Source: Bacillota bacterium (lineage in GTDB: Bacteria; Bacillota; Clostridia; Peptostreptococcales; Anaerovoracaceae). From it: a stretch of DNA of 60,840 nt. Positions 53,675 to 60,840 of this stretch are shown piece by piece. The notes beneath the pieces were generated by a model that saw only the letters and a program-made list of their open reading frames with translations, had not been told where the DNA came from and did no database searches. Both the position numbers and the translations under genes were made by a program. The stretch spans positions 1 through 60,840 of the forward strand of contig JAFPZZ010000006.1 of the NCBI GenBank assembly GCA_017417045.1. The letters run 5' to 3'. Each line of letters begins with the position of its first letter. Position 1 is the first letter of the stretch.

Positions 53675-54358
53675 ATGAGTTATAAAGAATGGAAAGATAA
53701 GGTCGAAACGTTTAAGACCATAGACGTCAGAGGGATCCAAGGCAATTTCTTTCAGGGGATCAAAAAGCAGGCCATGCAGACGGCTGCCGGAAGCGGTATG
53801 GAGATCGTTCAGTCTTTTGATCCCATCCCGCTCTACGAGGTGATGGAAGGCCTCGGATTTGAGCATTACACCGAGCAGAAGGGCGACGCGGAGTTCCATG
53901 TATACTTCTACCGCGCGGAGGTCAGGCATGAAGATAAGGACATCCCCATGCGTCCTGCCGCGCTGACCAATATGCCGCTGGTCGACGAAAAGCTGGGAAA
54001 TATCGCGGTCAATTTCTGGGATCTGACCTGGAACGACGAGCGCCGCTACCTGCCCTACGAGACGCGTCTGCTGCTTTCACTGACGAACGCCGTTGGAGCG
54101 GGAAGGATGCGTCAGGCAACGCGAGAGCTTGTAAAGGCCTATATACACGGTCTCGACAGCGCCGCGCTGGACGACGTGTTCGAACTGCTAGCGTGGAACC
54201 AGGGCATAGGATATTTCAGCTCCGAGATCGGACCGTCGACCCTGTTCGCCGCGTATAAGACCATCAAGAACATGGAGAAGCAGGGCAAGGAGCGCAGCGA
54301 GATCTGCGAGATGCTGAAGGAAAAGTTCGGCGAGAAGAATCCCGACGTCAAGGTATGA
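53675..54358 (+). CDS. DUF2249 plus carboxymuconolactone-decarboxylase-like fusion
   Basis: 227 residues. Residues ~15-85 are a DUF2249 (TusA-fold) domain: IDVRGIQGNFFQGI, FDPIPLYEVMEGLGF and a closing FHVYFYRAE strand. Residues ~110-225 have the helical plan of carboxymuconolactone decarboxylase/AhpD (RYLPYETRLLLSLTNAVGAG, FELLAWNQGIGYFSSEIG), but with no CxxC, so no peroxidase chemistry is expected. DUF2249 genes occur in nitric-oxide/nitrite responses. 36 bases after the ferredoxin gene. Function inferred only. Confidence 0.72.
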   Translation: MSYKEWKDKVETFKTIDVRGIQGNFFQGIKKQAMQTAAGSGMEIVQSFDPIPLYEVMEGLGFEHYTEQKGDAEFHVYFYRAEVRHEDKDIPMRPAALTNMPLVDEKLGNIAVNFWDLTWNDERRYLPYETRLLLSLTNAVGAGRMRQATRELVKAYIHGLDSAALDDVFELLAWNQGIGYFSSEIGPSTLFAAYKTIKNMEKQGKERSEICEMLKEKFGEKNPDVKV

Positions 54359-54362
54359 TACT

Positions 54363-55418
54363 CTACTTCCAAAACCCCATGCCCCAGTGCTCCAGATCCC
54401 ATTCCTCGCTGTATTCGTTGCATTCGTAATCGACGTACCAGAGCAGGCCGTCCCTGATCACAAAATTGGCAGGATAGTAGTCGATATTTAGACCGGCTGC
54501 GCGGGCGAGCTCCGCCATATCGCGCAGCTGCCCTATATAGGGCTCAGCGCTCTCCCCTCTCTCCATAAGAGAGGAAGCGGTCTCGCCCTCTATGTATTCT
54601 TTTACGATGCGCTCCCGCCTTCCGTCAGCGGAGATCAGCTTCGGGATCCTTATGCCTGCGGCCATGAGCCTCTCATAGTCTCTCAGCTCCGCCGCCATCT
54701 TGTCCCCGAAGCTGTAATAATCGCAGGGCTCGTGATGGATCTGCTTTAGGACGAAGAGCTCCCCGTCCCTTTCAACGAGCCAGGAATAACCGCCCTTGCC
54801 GCGGCCGAGGAGCTCCCGCACGGCGTAGCGGCTCTCCCCTGCTCTGACAGCACGGCCGCTGCCCGCAAACCAGTCCTCCCTGCGTATGATGTGGTCCTCG
54901 GTCTTCTGCTCTCCTCCCGAAGCCGTCTCATGCACGCTGTATCCGAGGTGCGAGAAGCCCGATTTCTCTATCACCCTCTTCGACTGGCCGTTCCACAGGT
55001 AGTGGCTGCAGAACACCGCGTCGAGGTTCACAGAATCGAAGAGGTATGCCAGCACGGCCTTGACCGCCTCGGGCATCAGCCCGTGGCCCCAGTAGTCCCT
55101 GCTCAGGACATAGCCCAGCGCGCGGCATCTCAGGTCCTCAAACTGAGGATATGAGCTCCTGCGGTATTCCTCTATTCCAAGCGAGCCTATGACCTTCCCG
55201 CAGTATTCCAGCGCGAAGGTCTTTTTGTGTTCTATGAATTTTCCTAGTATGATCCGACTCTCCTCTATGTCCCTGTGAGGGAGCCAGCCGGCCATCTGCC
55301 CCACCCCGTCCACGGAGGCGTATTCGAAGAGATCCTCCAGGTCGGAAGCGCGCCAGGGACGGAGGATCAGCCTTTCCGTTTCGAGGGTGACCTCGGATAT
55401 GTCTATGTATGCGTTCAT
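54363..55418 (-). CDS. GNAT acetyltransferase fused to a kinase-like domain
   Basis: 351 residues. Residues ~1-185 are a RimJ/RimL-type GNAT (LETERLILRPW, IGSLGIEEYR, LGYVLSRDYWGHGLMPEA, VIEKSGF). Residues ~195-351 are a small kinase-like fold: Gly-rich loop LLGRGKGGYSWLV, ATP Lys in LFVLKQI, catalytic loop LNIDYYPANFVI and the metal Asp in WYVDYECNEY. The D-x4-N pattern is kept, so activity is possible. Target unknown (antibiotic or cell component). Confidence 0.8.
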   Translation of the reverse strand: MNAYIDISEVTLETERLILRPWRASDLEDLFEYASVDGVGQMAGWLPHRDIEESRIILGKFIEHKKTFALEYCGKVIGSLGIEEYRRSSYPQFEDLRCRALGYVLSRDYWGHGLMPEAVKAVLAYLFDSVNLDAVFCSHYLWNGQSKRVIEKSGFSHLGYSVHETASGGEQKTEDHIIRREDWFAGSGRAVRAGESRYAVRELLGRGKGGYSWLVERDGELFVLKQIHHEPCDYYSFGDKMAAELRDYERLMAAGIRIPKLISADGRRERIVKEYIEGETASSLMERGESAEPYIGQLRDMAELARAAGLNIDYYPANFVIRDGLLWYVDYECNEYSEEWDLEHWGMGFWK

Positions 55419-55492
55419 GTTTGTACCGCCTGTTTATCGCCCTGTTCCGGTCAGATATAATCCCGCTCTGGCTGCTCTGTACCGTGCCAACA

Positions 55493-55552
55493 GGGGATGA
55501 AAAGCTCCCGGAAGTTTAAATACCTCATACGGGGATGAAAAGCTCCCGGAAG
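55493..55552. repeat. Two copies of a 22-bp direct repeat
   Basis: Identical copies at 55493-55514 and 55531-55552 (GGGGATGAAAAGCTCCCGGA plus AG), 38 bases apart. The second is the 3' arm of the exporter terminator on the minus strand. Confidence 0.85.
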
Positions 55553-55571
55553 CCTGGGAGGCCTCCGGGAG
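55536..55571 (-). terminator. Terminator of the ABC exporter operon
   Basis: Minus-strand CTCCCGGA ... TCCGGGAG, 8-bp stem plus internal GCC/GGC, followed by CTTTTCATC. Confidence 0.75.
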
Positions 55572-55589
55572 ACATAGATCAAACCTTTC

Positions 55590-57548
55590 CTACTGCGCAG
55601 CCTTGTTTCCGGTGTACAGCTGGTAGTACCTGCCCTTCTGGGCGAGCAGGTCGTCGTGGTCGCCGCGTTCTATGATGCGGCCGTTCTCGAGCACCATGAT
55701 GGCGTTCGCGTTCTGGACCGTCGAGAGCCTGTGAGCGATGACGAGGGTAGTCCTTCCGCCCATAATGCCGTCCATGGCGTTCTGGATGAGGACCTCCGTC
55801 CTTGTGTCGACGCTGCTGGTCGCCTCGTCGAGTATCATGACCGGGGGGTCAGCGACAGCGCAGCGCGCTATCGAGAGCAGCTGGCACTGGCCCTGGGAGA
55901 GCTGGCTGCCCGTGCCGGATATGACCGTGTCGTAGCCCTCGGGCAGCTTCTCTATGAAGGAGTGAGCGTTGGCGAGCTTGGCCGCAGCAACGACCTCCTC
56001 GTCCGTCGCCTCGGGCCTGCCGTAGCGAATGTTGTCCGCTATGGTCCCTGTGAAGAGGTTGACGTCCTGGAGCACTATGCCGAGCGACCTTCTGAGGTCG
56101 TCCTTCTTAATATCCTTGACGTCGATCCCGTCGTAGAGTATCTGGCCGTCCTGGATGTCATAGAAGCGGTTGAGCAGGTTGGTTATGGTCGTCTTGCCCG
56201 CGCCCGTGGACCCGACGAAGGCTATCTTCTGACCGGGCTTGGCGTAGAGGTTGATATCGTAGAGTATCTGCTTCTCGGGGACATAGCTGAAATCGACGTC
56301 GTTGAAGCGAACGTCGCCGCGGAGCCTGACGAGGGATCCGTCTGCCTTCTTCCAGGCCCAGACTCCCGTCCTCTCTTCGCATTCGCTGAGCTCGCCGTCC
56401 TTTTCCTCGGCGCTGACCAGGGTGACGCTGCCCTCGTCGGCCTCGGGCATCTCGTCCATCAGGGCGAATACCCTGCCGGCGCCAGCGAGCGCCATGACCA
56501 CCGAGTTGATCTGCTGAGAGATCTGGCTCACGGGACGGTTGAAGCTCCTGGAGAGCGTTAGGAAAGCGGCTATCTCGCCGAGGGTGAGCCCGGCTATCCC
56601 GTTTATGGCCATGTAGCCGCCGGCTATGGCGACGATAACATACTGGAGGTTTCCTATGTTCCCCATCACCGGGCCTATTATGCTTCCGTATATATTCGCG
56701 TTGGTGGTCTTTTCCCTGAGCTCGGAATTCAGTATCGCGAACTCCTCGCCGGCCTCTTCCTCGTGGCAGAAGACCTTGACGACCTTCTGGCCGTTCATCA
56801 TCTCCTCGATGAAGGAGTTCATCTCTCCGAGGGCGCTCTGGCGCTGTCTGAAGAACATCGCGGACTTTCCTCCGATGAATATCGCGAGGAAATAGGAGAT
56901 CGCGACGAATACCAGCACGAGTCCGGTGAGCAGCGGGCTCAGGGAGATCATCGCGGCAAACACCGATACTATGGTGACGAGCGACGCCAGCACCTGCGGG
57001 ATGCTCTGCGAGAGCACCTGCCTCATGGAGTCGACATCGTTGGTGAAGCGCGACATTATATCCCCGTAGGGATGGGTGTCGAAGTATCTGATCGGAAGGG
57101 TCTGAAGCTTCGAGAACAGGTCGTTCCTTATGTTCCTTATGACGCCCTGGGAGATGGATCTCATTAGCAGGGCGTGAACGAACTGCAGCACGGCGATCCC
57201 TAGCGCCATGCAGCCCGTGAATATCAGGGCTCTTTTCAGGCCGTCGAAGACGGGCTCGTCCATGAGCAGTATGGGCGCGATATAATCGTCGATAAGGGTC
57301 CTTATGAAGAGAGTTACCCTGACCTCAAGGAAGGCCTGCACCGCCATGCAGACGGCTGCCGCCGCGAACATGCTGACGTAGCCCCTTCCGAGGTACGCGA
57401 ATAGTCTCTTGAGTATGGGCACCGTGTCGGCGTTGAGCTTCACTCTGCCGCCGGCGCCTCCGCGCCCAGGGCCCCTGCTTGAGAACGAGGCACTCTGCGC
57501 CTTCGCGTGCTCGCGCCTTTTTTCAATGATATCTTTAGCTCGGCTCAT
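55590..57548 (-). CDS. ABC exporter half-transporter (subunit 2)
   Basis: 652-residue membrane-ATPase fusion: six helices (~40-340) and NBD (~400-640). Walker A VGSTGAGKTT, Q-loop IVLQDVNLFTG, signature LSQGQCQLLS, Walker B VMILDEATSSVD, switch VIAHRLST. A basic/Gly N-terminal tail and a ~35-residue acidic insertion (~375-410) precede the NBD. It overlaps subunit 1 by 14 bases; together they form a heterodimeric exporter of the kind that moves drugs or lipids. Confidence 0.95.
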   Translation of the reverse strand: MSRAKDIIEKRREHAKAQSASFSSRGPGRGGAGGRVKLNADTVPILKRLFAYLGRGYVSMFAAAAVCMAVQAFLEVRVTLFIRTLIDDYIAPILLMDEPVFDGLKRALIFTGCMALGIAVLQFVHALLMRSISQGVIRNIRNDLFSKLQTLPIRYFDTHPYGDIMSRFTNDVDSMRQVLSQSIPQVLASLVTIVSVFAAMISLSPLLTGLVLVFVAISYFLAIFIGGKSAMFFRQRQSALGEMNSFIEEMMNGQKVVKVFCHEEEAGEEFAILNSELREKTTNANIYGSIIGPVMGNIGNLQYVIVAIAGGYMAINGIAGLTLGEIAAFLTLSRSFNRPVSQISQQINSVVMALAGAGRVFALMDEMPEADEGSVTLVSAEEKDGELSECEERTGVWAWKKADGSLVRLRGDVRFNDVDFSYVPEKQILYDINLYAKPGQKIAFVGSTGAGKTTITNLLNRFYDIQDGQILYDGIDVKDIKKDDLRRSLGIVLQDVNLFTGTIADNIRYGRPEATDEEVVAAAKLANAHSFIEKLPEGYDTVISGTGSQLSQGQCQLLSIARCAVADPPVMILDEATSSVDTRTEVLIQNAMDGIMGGRTTLVIAHRLSTVQNANAIMVLENGRIIERGDHDDLLAQKGRYYQLYTGNKAAQ

Positions 57549-59268
57549 CGAAGTCGCCTCCCTTCGTCTGGGACTCGTAGACCTCGCGGTAGATCTCGTT
57601 GGTCTCGAGCAGTTCGTCGTGCCTGCCCATGCCGCTGATCCTGCCGTTGTCGAGTACTATGATCATGTCCGCGTCCTGCACGGAGGATATCCTCTGCGCT
57701 ATTATGAGCTTTGTGAGCTCGGGCATCTCCTCCCTGAAAGCCTTTCTGATCAGGGATTCGGTGTGAGTGTCTACGGCTGAAGTCGAGTCGTCGAGTATAA
57801 GTATCTTCGGTTCTGAGATCAGCGCCCTGGCTATGCACAGCCTCTGGCGCTGTCCGCCGGAGACGTTGGAGCCGCCCTGCTCTATCCAGTAGTCGAGGCC
57901 GCCCTCAAAGGAGCTTATAAAGTCCTTCGCCTGGGCCATCTCCAGGGCCCGCCACATCTCTTCCTCGGTGGCGTCCTCCTTCCCCCAGCGCAGGTTGTCC
58001 GCGACGCTGCCGCTGAAGAGTATGTTCTTCTGGAGAACCATGGAGACGTTTTTTCTAAGGACGTTCAGATCGTAGTCCCTGACGTCCGTGCCGCCGACCA
58101 GCACTCTGCCCGAGCCGGCGTCGTATAGCCTCGGGATGAGCTGCACGAGACTGGTCTTGCCCGAGCCCGTGCCGCCTATGATGCCTACCGTCATGCCCGC
58201 TTCGACGCGGAAGCTGATATCCTCGAGGCAGTTGCCGCCGTCGCCGTAGGCGAAGGAGACGTTCTCGAATACTATGGAGCTGTCCGCCATCTCCCGTACG
58301 GGATCCGCGCCGTTCACTATCTCGGGCTGCTCGTCGAAGACCTCGCTTATGCGCTTGGCCGCGGCGCCCGACATGGTCATCATGACCATGATGCCCGAGA
58401 GCATCATGAGGCTCATCAGGATCTGCATGACGTAGTTGATGAAGCTCATCAGAAGGCCCGTGGTGAGGGAGCCTGAGACTATCAGCTTGGCCCCGAGCCA
58501 GGAGATTATGAGCATGCAGCCGTAAAGGCATATGTTCATGAGAGGGCTCATGAAGGCCATTATGGTCTCAGCCCTCATGTTGGTCGTATAGAGATCGCCC
58601 GCCACGCCGGAGAACTTCTCGATCTCGTCCTTTTCGCGTACGAATGCCTTGACGACCTTTATCCCGCGGACGTTCTCCTGCACCACGCTGTTCAGCTTAT
58701 CGTAGATATCGAACATGCGGCGGAACCACTTGAAGGCGCCTTTGCTGATCAGCAGTATGCCTATGGCGAGCACGGGCAGCACGTAGAATATGACGCTGGC
58801 CAGACTGTGATTGATCCTGAAGACCATGATGCCCGCGAAGATCAGCGTCGCGGGAGCCCTGAAGGCCATCCTTAGCAGCATGCTGAAGGCCATCTGGACG
58901 TTCGTCACGTCGGTGGTCATCCTGGTCACGAGGCCGCTGGCCGATATGTGGTCGATGTTTGAAAAAGAGAAGTCCTGGACTCTGTGGAAGATGTCGCTGC
59001 GGAGGTTGGATGCGAAGCCCGCCGAAGCCTTTGACGCGGTCACCGCTGCCAGCGTTCCGCACATCATGCTGCAGAGAGCCATGACCGCGAGCCTGAGGCC
59101 TATGGACCGTATCTCGGCCATATTTCCGGCTTCTATACCGAGATCTATGAGGTCCGCCATGTAATACGGGATCATGATCTCAAAATATACCTCCCCCACC
59201 ATCAGCAGGGGAGTGAGCATCGCAAGCCACTTGTATTCTCTTATGCTTGAAGCGAGTTTTTTTATCAT
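57535..59268 (-). CDS. ABC exporter half-transporter (subunit 1)
   Basis: 577-residue membrane-ATPase fusion. Walker A IGGTGSGKTS, Q-loop MVLQKNILFSG, signature NVSGGQRQRL, Walker B ILILDDSTSAVD and switch IAQRISSV. The Walker B Glu is Asp (DDSTSAVD) and the switch His is Gln, so its own ATP site is of the degenerate kind seen in heterodimeric exporters; the partner keeps a normal E and H. First gene of the pair. Confidence 0.95.
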   Translation of the reverse strand: MIKKLASSIREYKWLAMLTPLLMVGEVYFEIMIPYYMADLIDLGIEAGNMAEIRSIGLRLAVMALCSMMCGTLAAVTASKASAGFASNLRSDIFHRVQDFSFSNIDHISASGLVTRMTTDVTNVQMAFSMLLRMAFRAPATLIFAGIMVFRINHSLASVIFYVLPVLAIGILLISKGAFKWFRRMFDIYDKLNSVVQENVRGIKVVKAFVREKDEIEKFSGVAGDLYTTNMRAETIMAFMSPLMNICLYGCMLIISWLGAKLIVSGSLTTGLLMSFINYVMQILMSLMMLSGIMVMMTMSGAAAKRISEVFDEQPEIVNGADPVREMADSSIVFENVSFAYGDGGNCLEDISFRVEAGMTVGIIGGTGSGKTSLVQLIPRLYDAGSGRVLVGGTDVRDYDLNVLRKNVSMVLQKNILFSGSVADNLRWGKEDATEEEMWRALEMAQAKDFISSFEGGLDYWIEQGGSNVSGGQRQRLCIARALISEPKILILDDSTSAVDTHTESLIRKAFREEMPELTKLIIAQRISSVQDADMIIVLDNGRISGMGRHDELLETNEIYREVYESQTKGGDFDEPS

Positions 59269-59312
59269 TTAGCTTGTATGCCTCTCTCGATATGTGATAT
59301 ATTTATTTGACT

Positions 59313-59341
59313 ATTGTATATTGAAGATAGACCAATAGCAA
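59313..59341 (-). promoter_or_regulatory. Promoter of the ABC exporter operon
   Basis: Minus-strand TTGCTA (59341-59336), 17-base spacer, TACAAT (59318-59313). Confidence 0.7.
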
Positions 59342-59349
59342 ATGTAGAT

Positions 59350-59381
59350 TGAGTGATTTTTATCGCTCATGATATTTTTTT
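59350..59381 (+). promoter_or_regulatory. Leader hairpin before the ModA-like gene
   Basis: TGAGTGA-tttttа loop-TCGCTCA (7 bp with one G-U), then TGATATTTTTTT. Terminator-like, and 16 bases before the ATG. Possible attenuator; inference. Confidence 0.35.
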
Positions 59382-59396
59382 CGGAGATAATTCACG

Positions 59397-59993
59397 ATGC
59401 ATCTCAAAACAAAGACCATTACAGTTTTTCTGATCGCAGCGCTACTCGTGGCCGGGCTCGCGGGCTGCGGAGGAAATAAGGAGCCCGAGAACCCCCAGCA
59501 GGTAGTACTCAACCTCTACGCGCCGACCTCGTCGGTTCTCGTGGTAAGCAATATAGTAGACAGATTCACCGAAGCCAACGAGACCATAGGAATAAAGATC
59601 ACCTATGACGACGGAGCCGTCCTCGCCTCGAAGATCGAAGCGGGCTACGACTGCGATATCTATATTTCCGATCATACCGAGTATATGGACTGGCTGGACG
59701 TCACCTTTGCGAACAGCTCCTCCAACCCCAACAGAAACGACCGCATAGATCCCGATACCAGGGCAGACGTCTTCAAGGGCACCGTCGAGGTCGAGAACAC
59801 CGATCCTCCCCAGTACGATGAGAACGACGAGCTCATCGAACCCGAGCCCAAGTACGAGGACCTCACCTTCACCGCCGCAATGGTCAAAAAGACGGCTTAT
59901 CCCGACCAGGTCAAGGAATTCCTTGCCTATATGCAGGACAAGGATTCCGTCGGCCAGCTCTTCGAGGGCATAGATTTCGAAATGATCGACTAG
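59397..59993 (+). CDS. Shortened ModA-like extracytoplasmic binding lipoprotein
   Basis: 198 residues; normal ModA proteins have ~250. Lipobox LAGC (near 22). LNLYAPTSSVLVVSNIVDRF and ASKIEAGYDCDIYISDHTEYMDWLD match the first ~75 mature residues of ModA. The text then goes to RIDPDTRADVFKGTVEVE and directly to TAAMVKKTAYPDQVKEFLAYMQ, the C-terminal part. About 100 residues that make most of the second lobe are missing, replaced by an acidic Asn/Asp/Glu linker. Ligand binding is doubtful. A GGAG ribosome site supports the ATG. Confidence 0.75.
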   Translation: MHLKTKTITVFLIAALLVAGLAGCGGNKEPENPQQVVLNLYAPTSSVLVVSNIVDRFTEANETIGIKITYDDGAVLASKIEAGYDCDIYISDHTEYMDWLDVTFANSSSNPNRNDRIDPDTRADVFKGTVEVENTDPPQYDENDELIEPEPKYEDLTFTAAMVKKTAYPDQVKEFLAYMQDKDSVGQLFEGIDFEMID

Positions 59994-60045
59994 GGGCTGC
60001 CGCGCCGGCGGCCAAAGGCCCCCGCGAAGCCAAAAGGAGAAGCAA

Positions 60046-60810
60046 ATGGATTACATCTATCTCGTTCTCATCTTCGCCGTTATCATGATACTGATGCACT
60101 TCAAAAGGCCGTTCTACGAGGCAGTCGCAGGCGGTCTTTTATTGTCGGTATTCCTCTACAGGATACCGCCTGCGGAGATCCTCAAGGCGACTGCGAGCCT
60201 TTTTACCAACAAGACCAACCTCTACATGATACTCTCCATGTACTTTGTTATGTACCTGCAGCAGATCATGTACAGGCGCGACCTCATAAACAAGTCTGTC
60301 GACGACCTGAACGGCGTGATAGCGAATAGAAGGATCAACACCGCCCTGGCTCCCACCATGGTCGGGATGCTCCCCTCGAGCACCTCCTCCTACATATGCG
60401 CCAGCATCATCAAAAGGCAGACCGACGGTTATCTAGACGCCGACACCCAGGCCGCGATGACCAGTTGGTTCAAGCACGCCCCCGAGAGCTTCATACCGAC
60501 CTACGCGAACACCATACTCTTCGCGGGACTCGCGGGCATCAGCATGTCCTCCTTCACGGCTGCGAGCCTTCCGATGTTCTTCCTGCAGATCTTCATAATG
60601 TACGTCTTTTATCTCAGGAAGATCCCCAAGGAGCCCGTGAGCCGCAGCGACAGGGGCAAAGCGGAATCCCTCAAGGGCCTGCTGCTGCACATGCTGCCGA
60701 TAATGCTCATGTACGGTAAGGAAGCAAGCAACCGAAAACAAGAGATAGACCGCCAGCACTACACTATTCCGAACCAAAGACCAAAAGATAAGCATTGTGG
60801 GAAAATCTAA
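60046..60810 (+). pseudogene. DUF401-family permease, 3' end replaced
   Basis: The first ~222 residues are a DUF401 membrane protein (usual length ~400). MDYIYLVLIFAVIMILMHFKRP, GLLLSVFLYRIPP, YFVMYLQQIM, GMLPSSTSSYICASI and SWFKHAPESFIPTY are recognisable. After LLLHMLPIMLMYG the frame runs into ~30 unrelated residues (KEASNRKQEIDRQHY...) and stops. The half that should follow is not in the window. Likely cut by an insertion near 60711-60717. Confidence 0.72.
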
Positions 60811-60840
60811 ACTTTTGGATTTTCCTACAATGCCAACTAC
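60717..60840. mobile_element. Foreign DNA fragment, probable element end
   Basis: Composition drops to AT-rich at about 60717, where the DUF401 gene loses homology. No transposase is readable before the window edge, so the element type is unknown. Confidence 0.4.
60792..60833. other. Perfect 16-bp hairpin in the foreign segment
   Basis: GCATTGTGGGAAAATC ... GATTTTCCTACAATGC pair over 16 bp (one G-U), with a 10-base loop (60808-60817). It has no T tract, so it is not an ordinary terminator; it may be a transposon-internal or end structure. Confidence 0.65.

Noticed and set aside
59307..59336. TTGACT as a -35 for the ModA-like gene
   Set aside because: No -10 lies 16-18 bases downstream; the site is better explained as part of the divergent exporter promoter region.

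Overview
The window is chromosomal DNA from a GC-rich Gram-positive anaerobe of the Firmicutes, most likely class Clostridia. The signs are a T-box leader, WhiA and RapZ homologues, lipoproteins with SPII-type signal peptides (LAGC, LAAC, LASC), an ECF-type S component, PspC/GH25/MoxR-DUF58-transglutaminase envelope genes, sigma-A type promoters, and no outer-membrane genes. The genus cannot be assigned from sequence alone. Codon use is GC-rich through most of the window; the last ~120 bases look foreign.

Layout. 1-7463 (minus): glycolytic genes pgk-tpiA-eno (eno cut by the window edge), preceded by an operon of a degenerate Fic protein, murB, a PHP phosphoesterase, rapZ, whiA and nth. 7644-11230: an aminotransferase, a GH25 lipoprotein/PspC pair and a nitroreductase. 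11288-16249: a 28-bp tandem repeat and a moxR-DUF58-transglutaminase operon. 16250-22501: HD phosphohydrolase, tRNA-Ser(GGA), TSCPD protein, DUF3298 lipoprotein, deoxyribonucleotidase, YfcE-type phosphodiesterase and a MATE pump. 22665-30770: DUF4349 lipoprotein, Na/Pi cotransporter, MetE-like methyltransferase, ECF S component, trigger-factor-like lipoprotein, DUF1292 protein and an FAD oxidoreductase.

31690-38065 is the most interesting part. Two paralogous TrpXYZ-type amino-acid ABC transporters (lipoprotein, permease, ATPase) lie in tandem. The first is preceded by a consensus promoter, a 36-codon ORF with nine Tyr codons within 15 codons, and an 11-bp UUCG terminator hairpin whose 5' arm can instead pair over 12 bp with the end of the leader ORF. 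This has the form of a ribosome-mediated tyrosine attenuator. The second is preceded by a T-box leader whose specifier reads TGG (Trp). The two copies thus appear to sense different aromatic amino acids by two unrelated attenuation mechanisms.

38127-48558 (minus): an operon for a creatininase-family amidohydrolase, a membrane-fused spermidine-synthase-like protein, a YdcF protein, and an ABC ATPase with an ABC-permease/CPBP-protease fusion; then a 29-bp tandem repeat and rdgB-pgi-phosphosugar mutase. 48738-52061: D,D-carboxypeptidase and uvrC. 52108-54358: a Crp/Fnr regulator divergent from a ferredoxin/DUF2249 operon, with a perfect palindrome at the class II activator position. 54363-59268 (minus): a GNAT-kinase fusion and a heterodimeric ABC exporter. 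59397-60840: a shortened ModA-like lipoprotein and a DUF401 permease gene cut short by apparently foreign DNA that carries a strong hairpin.
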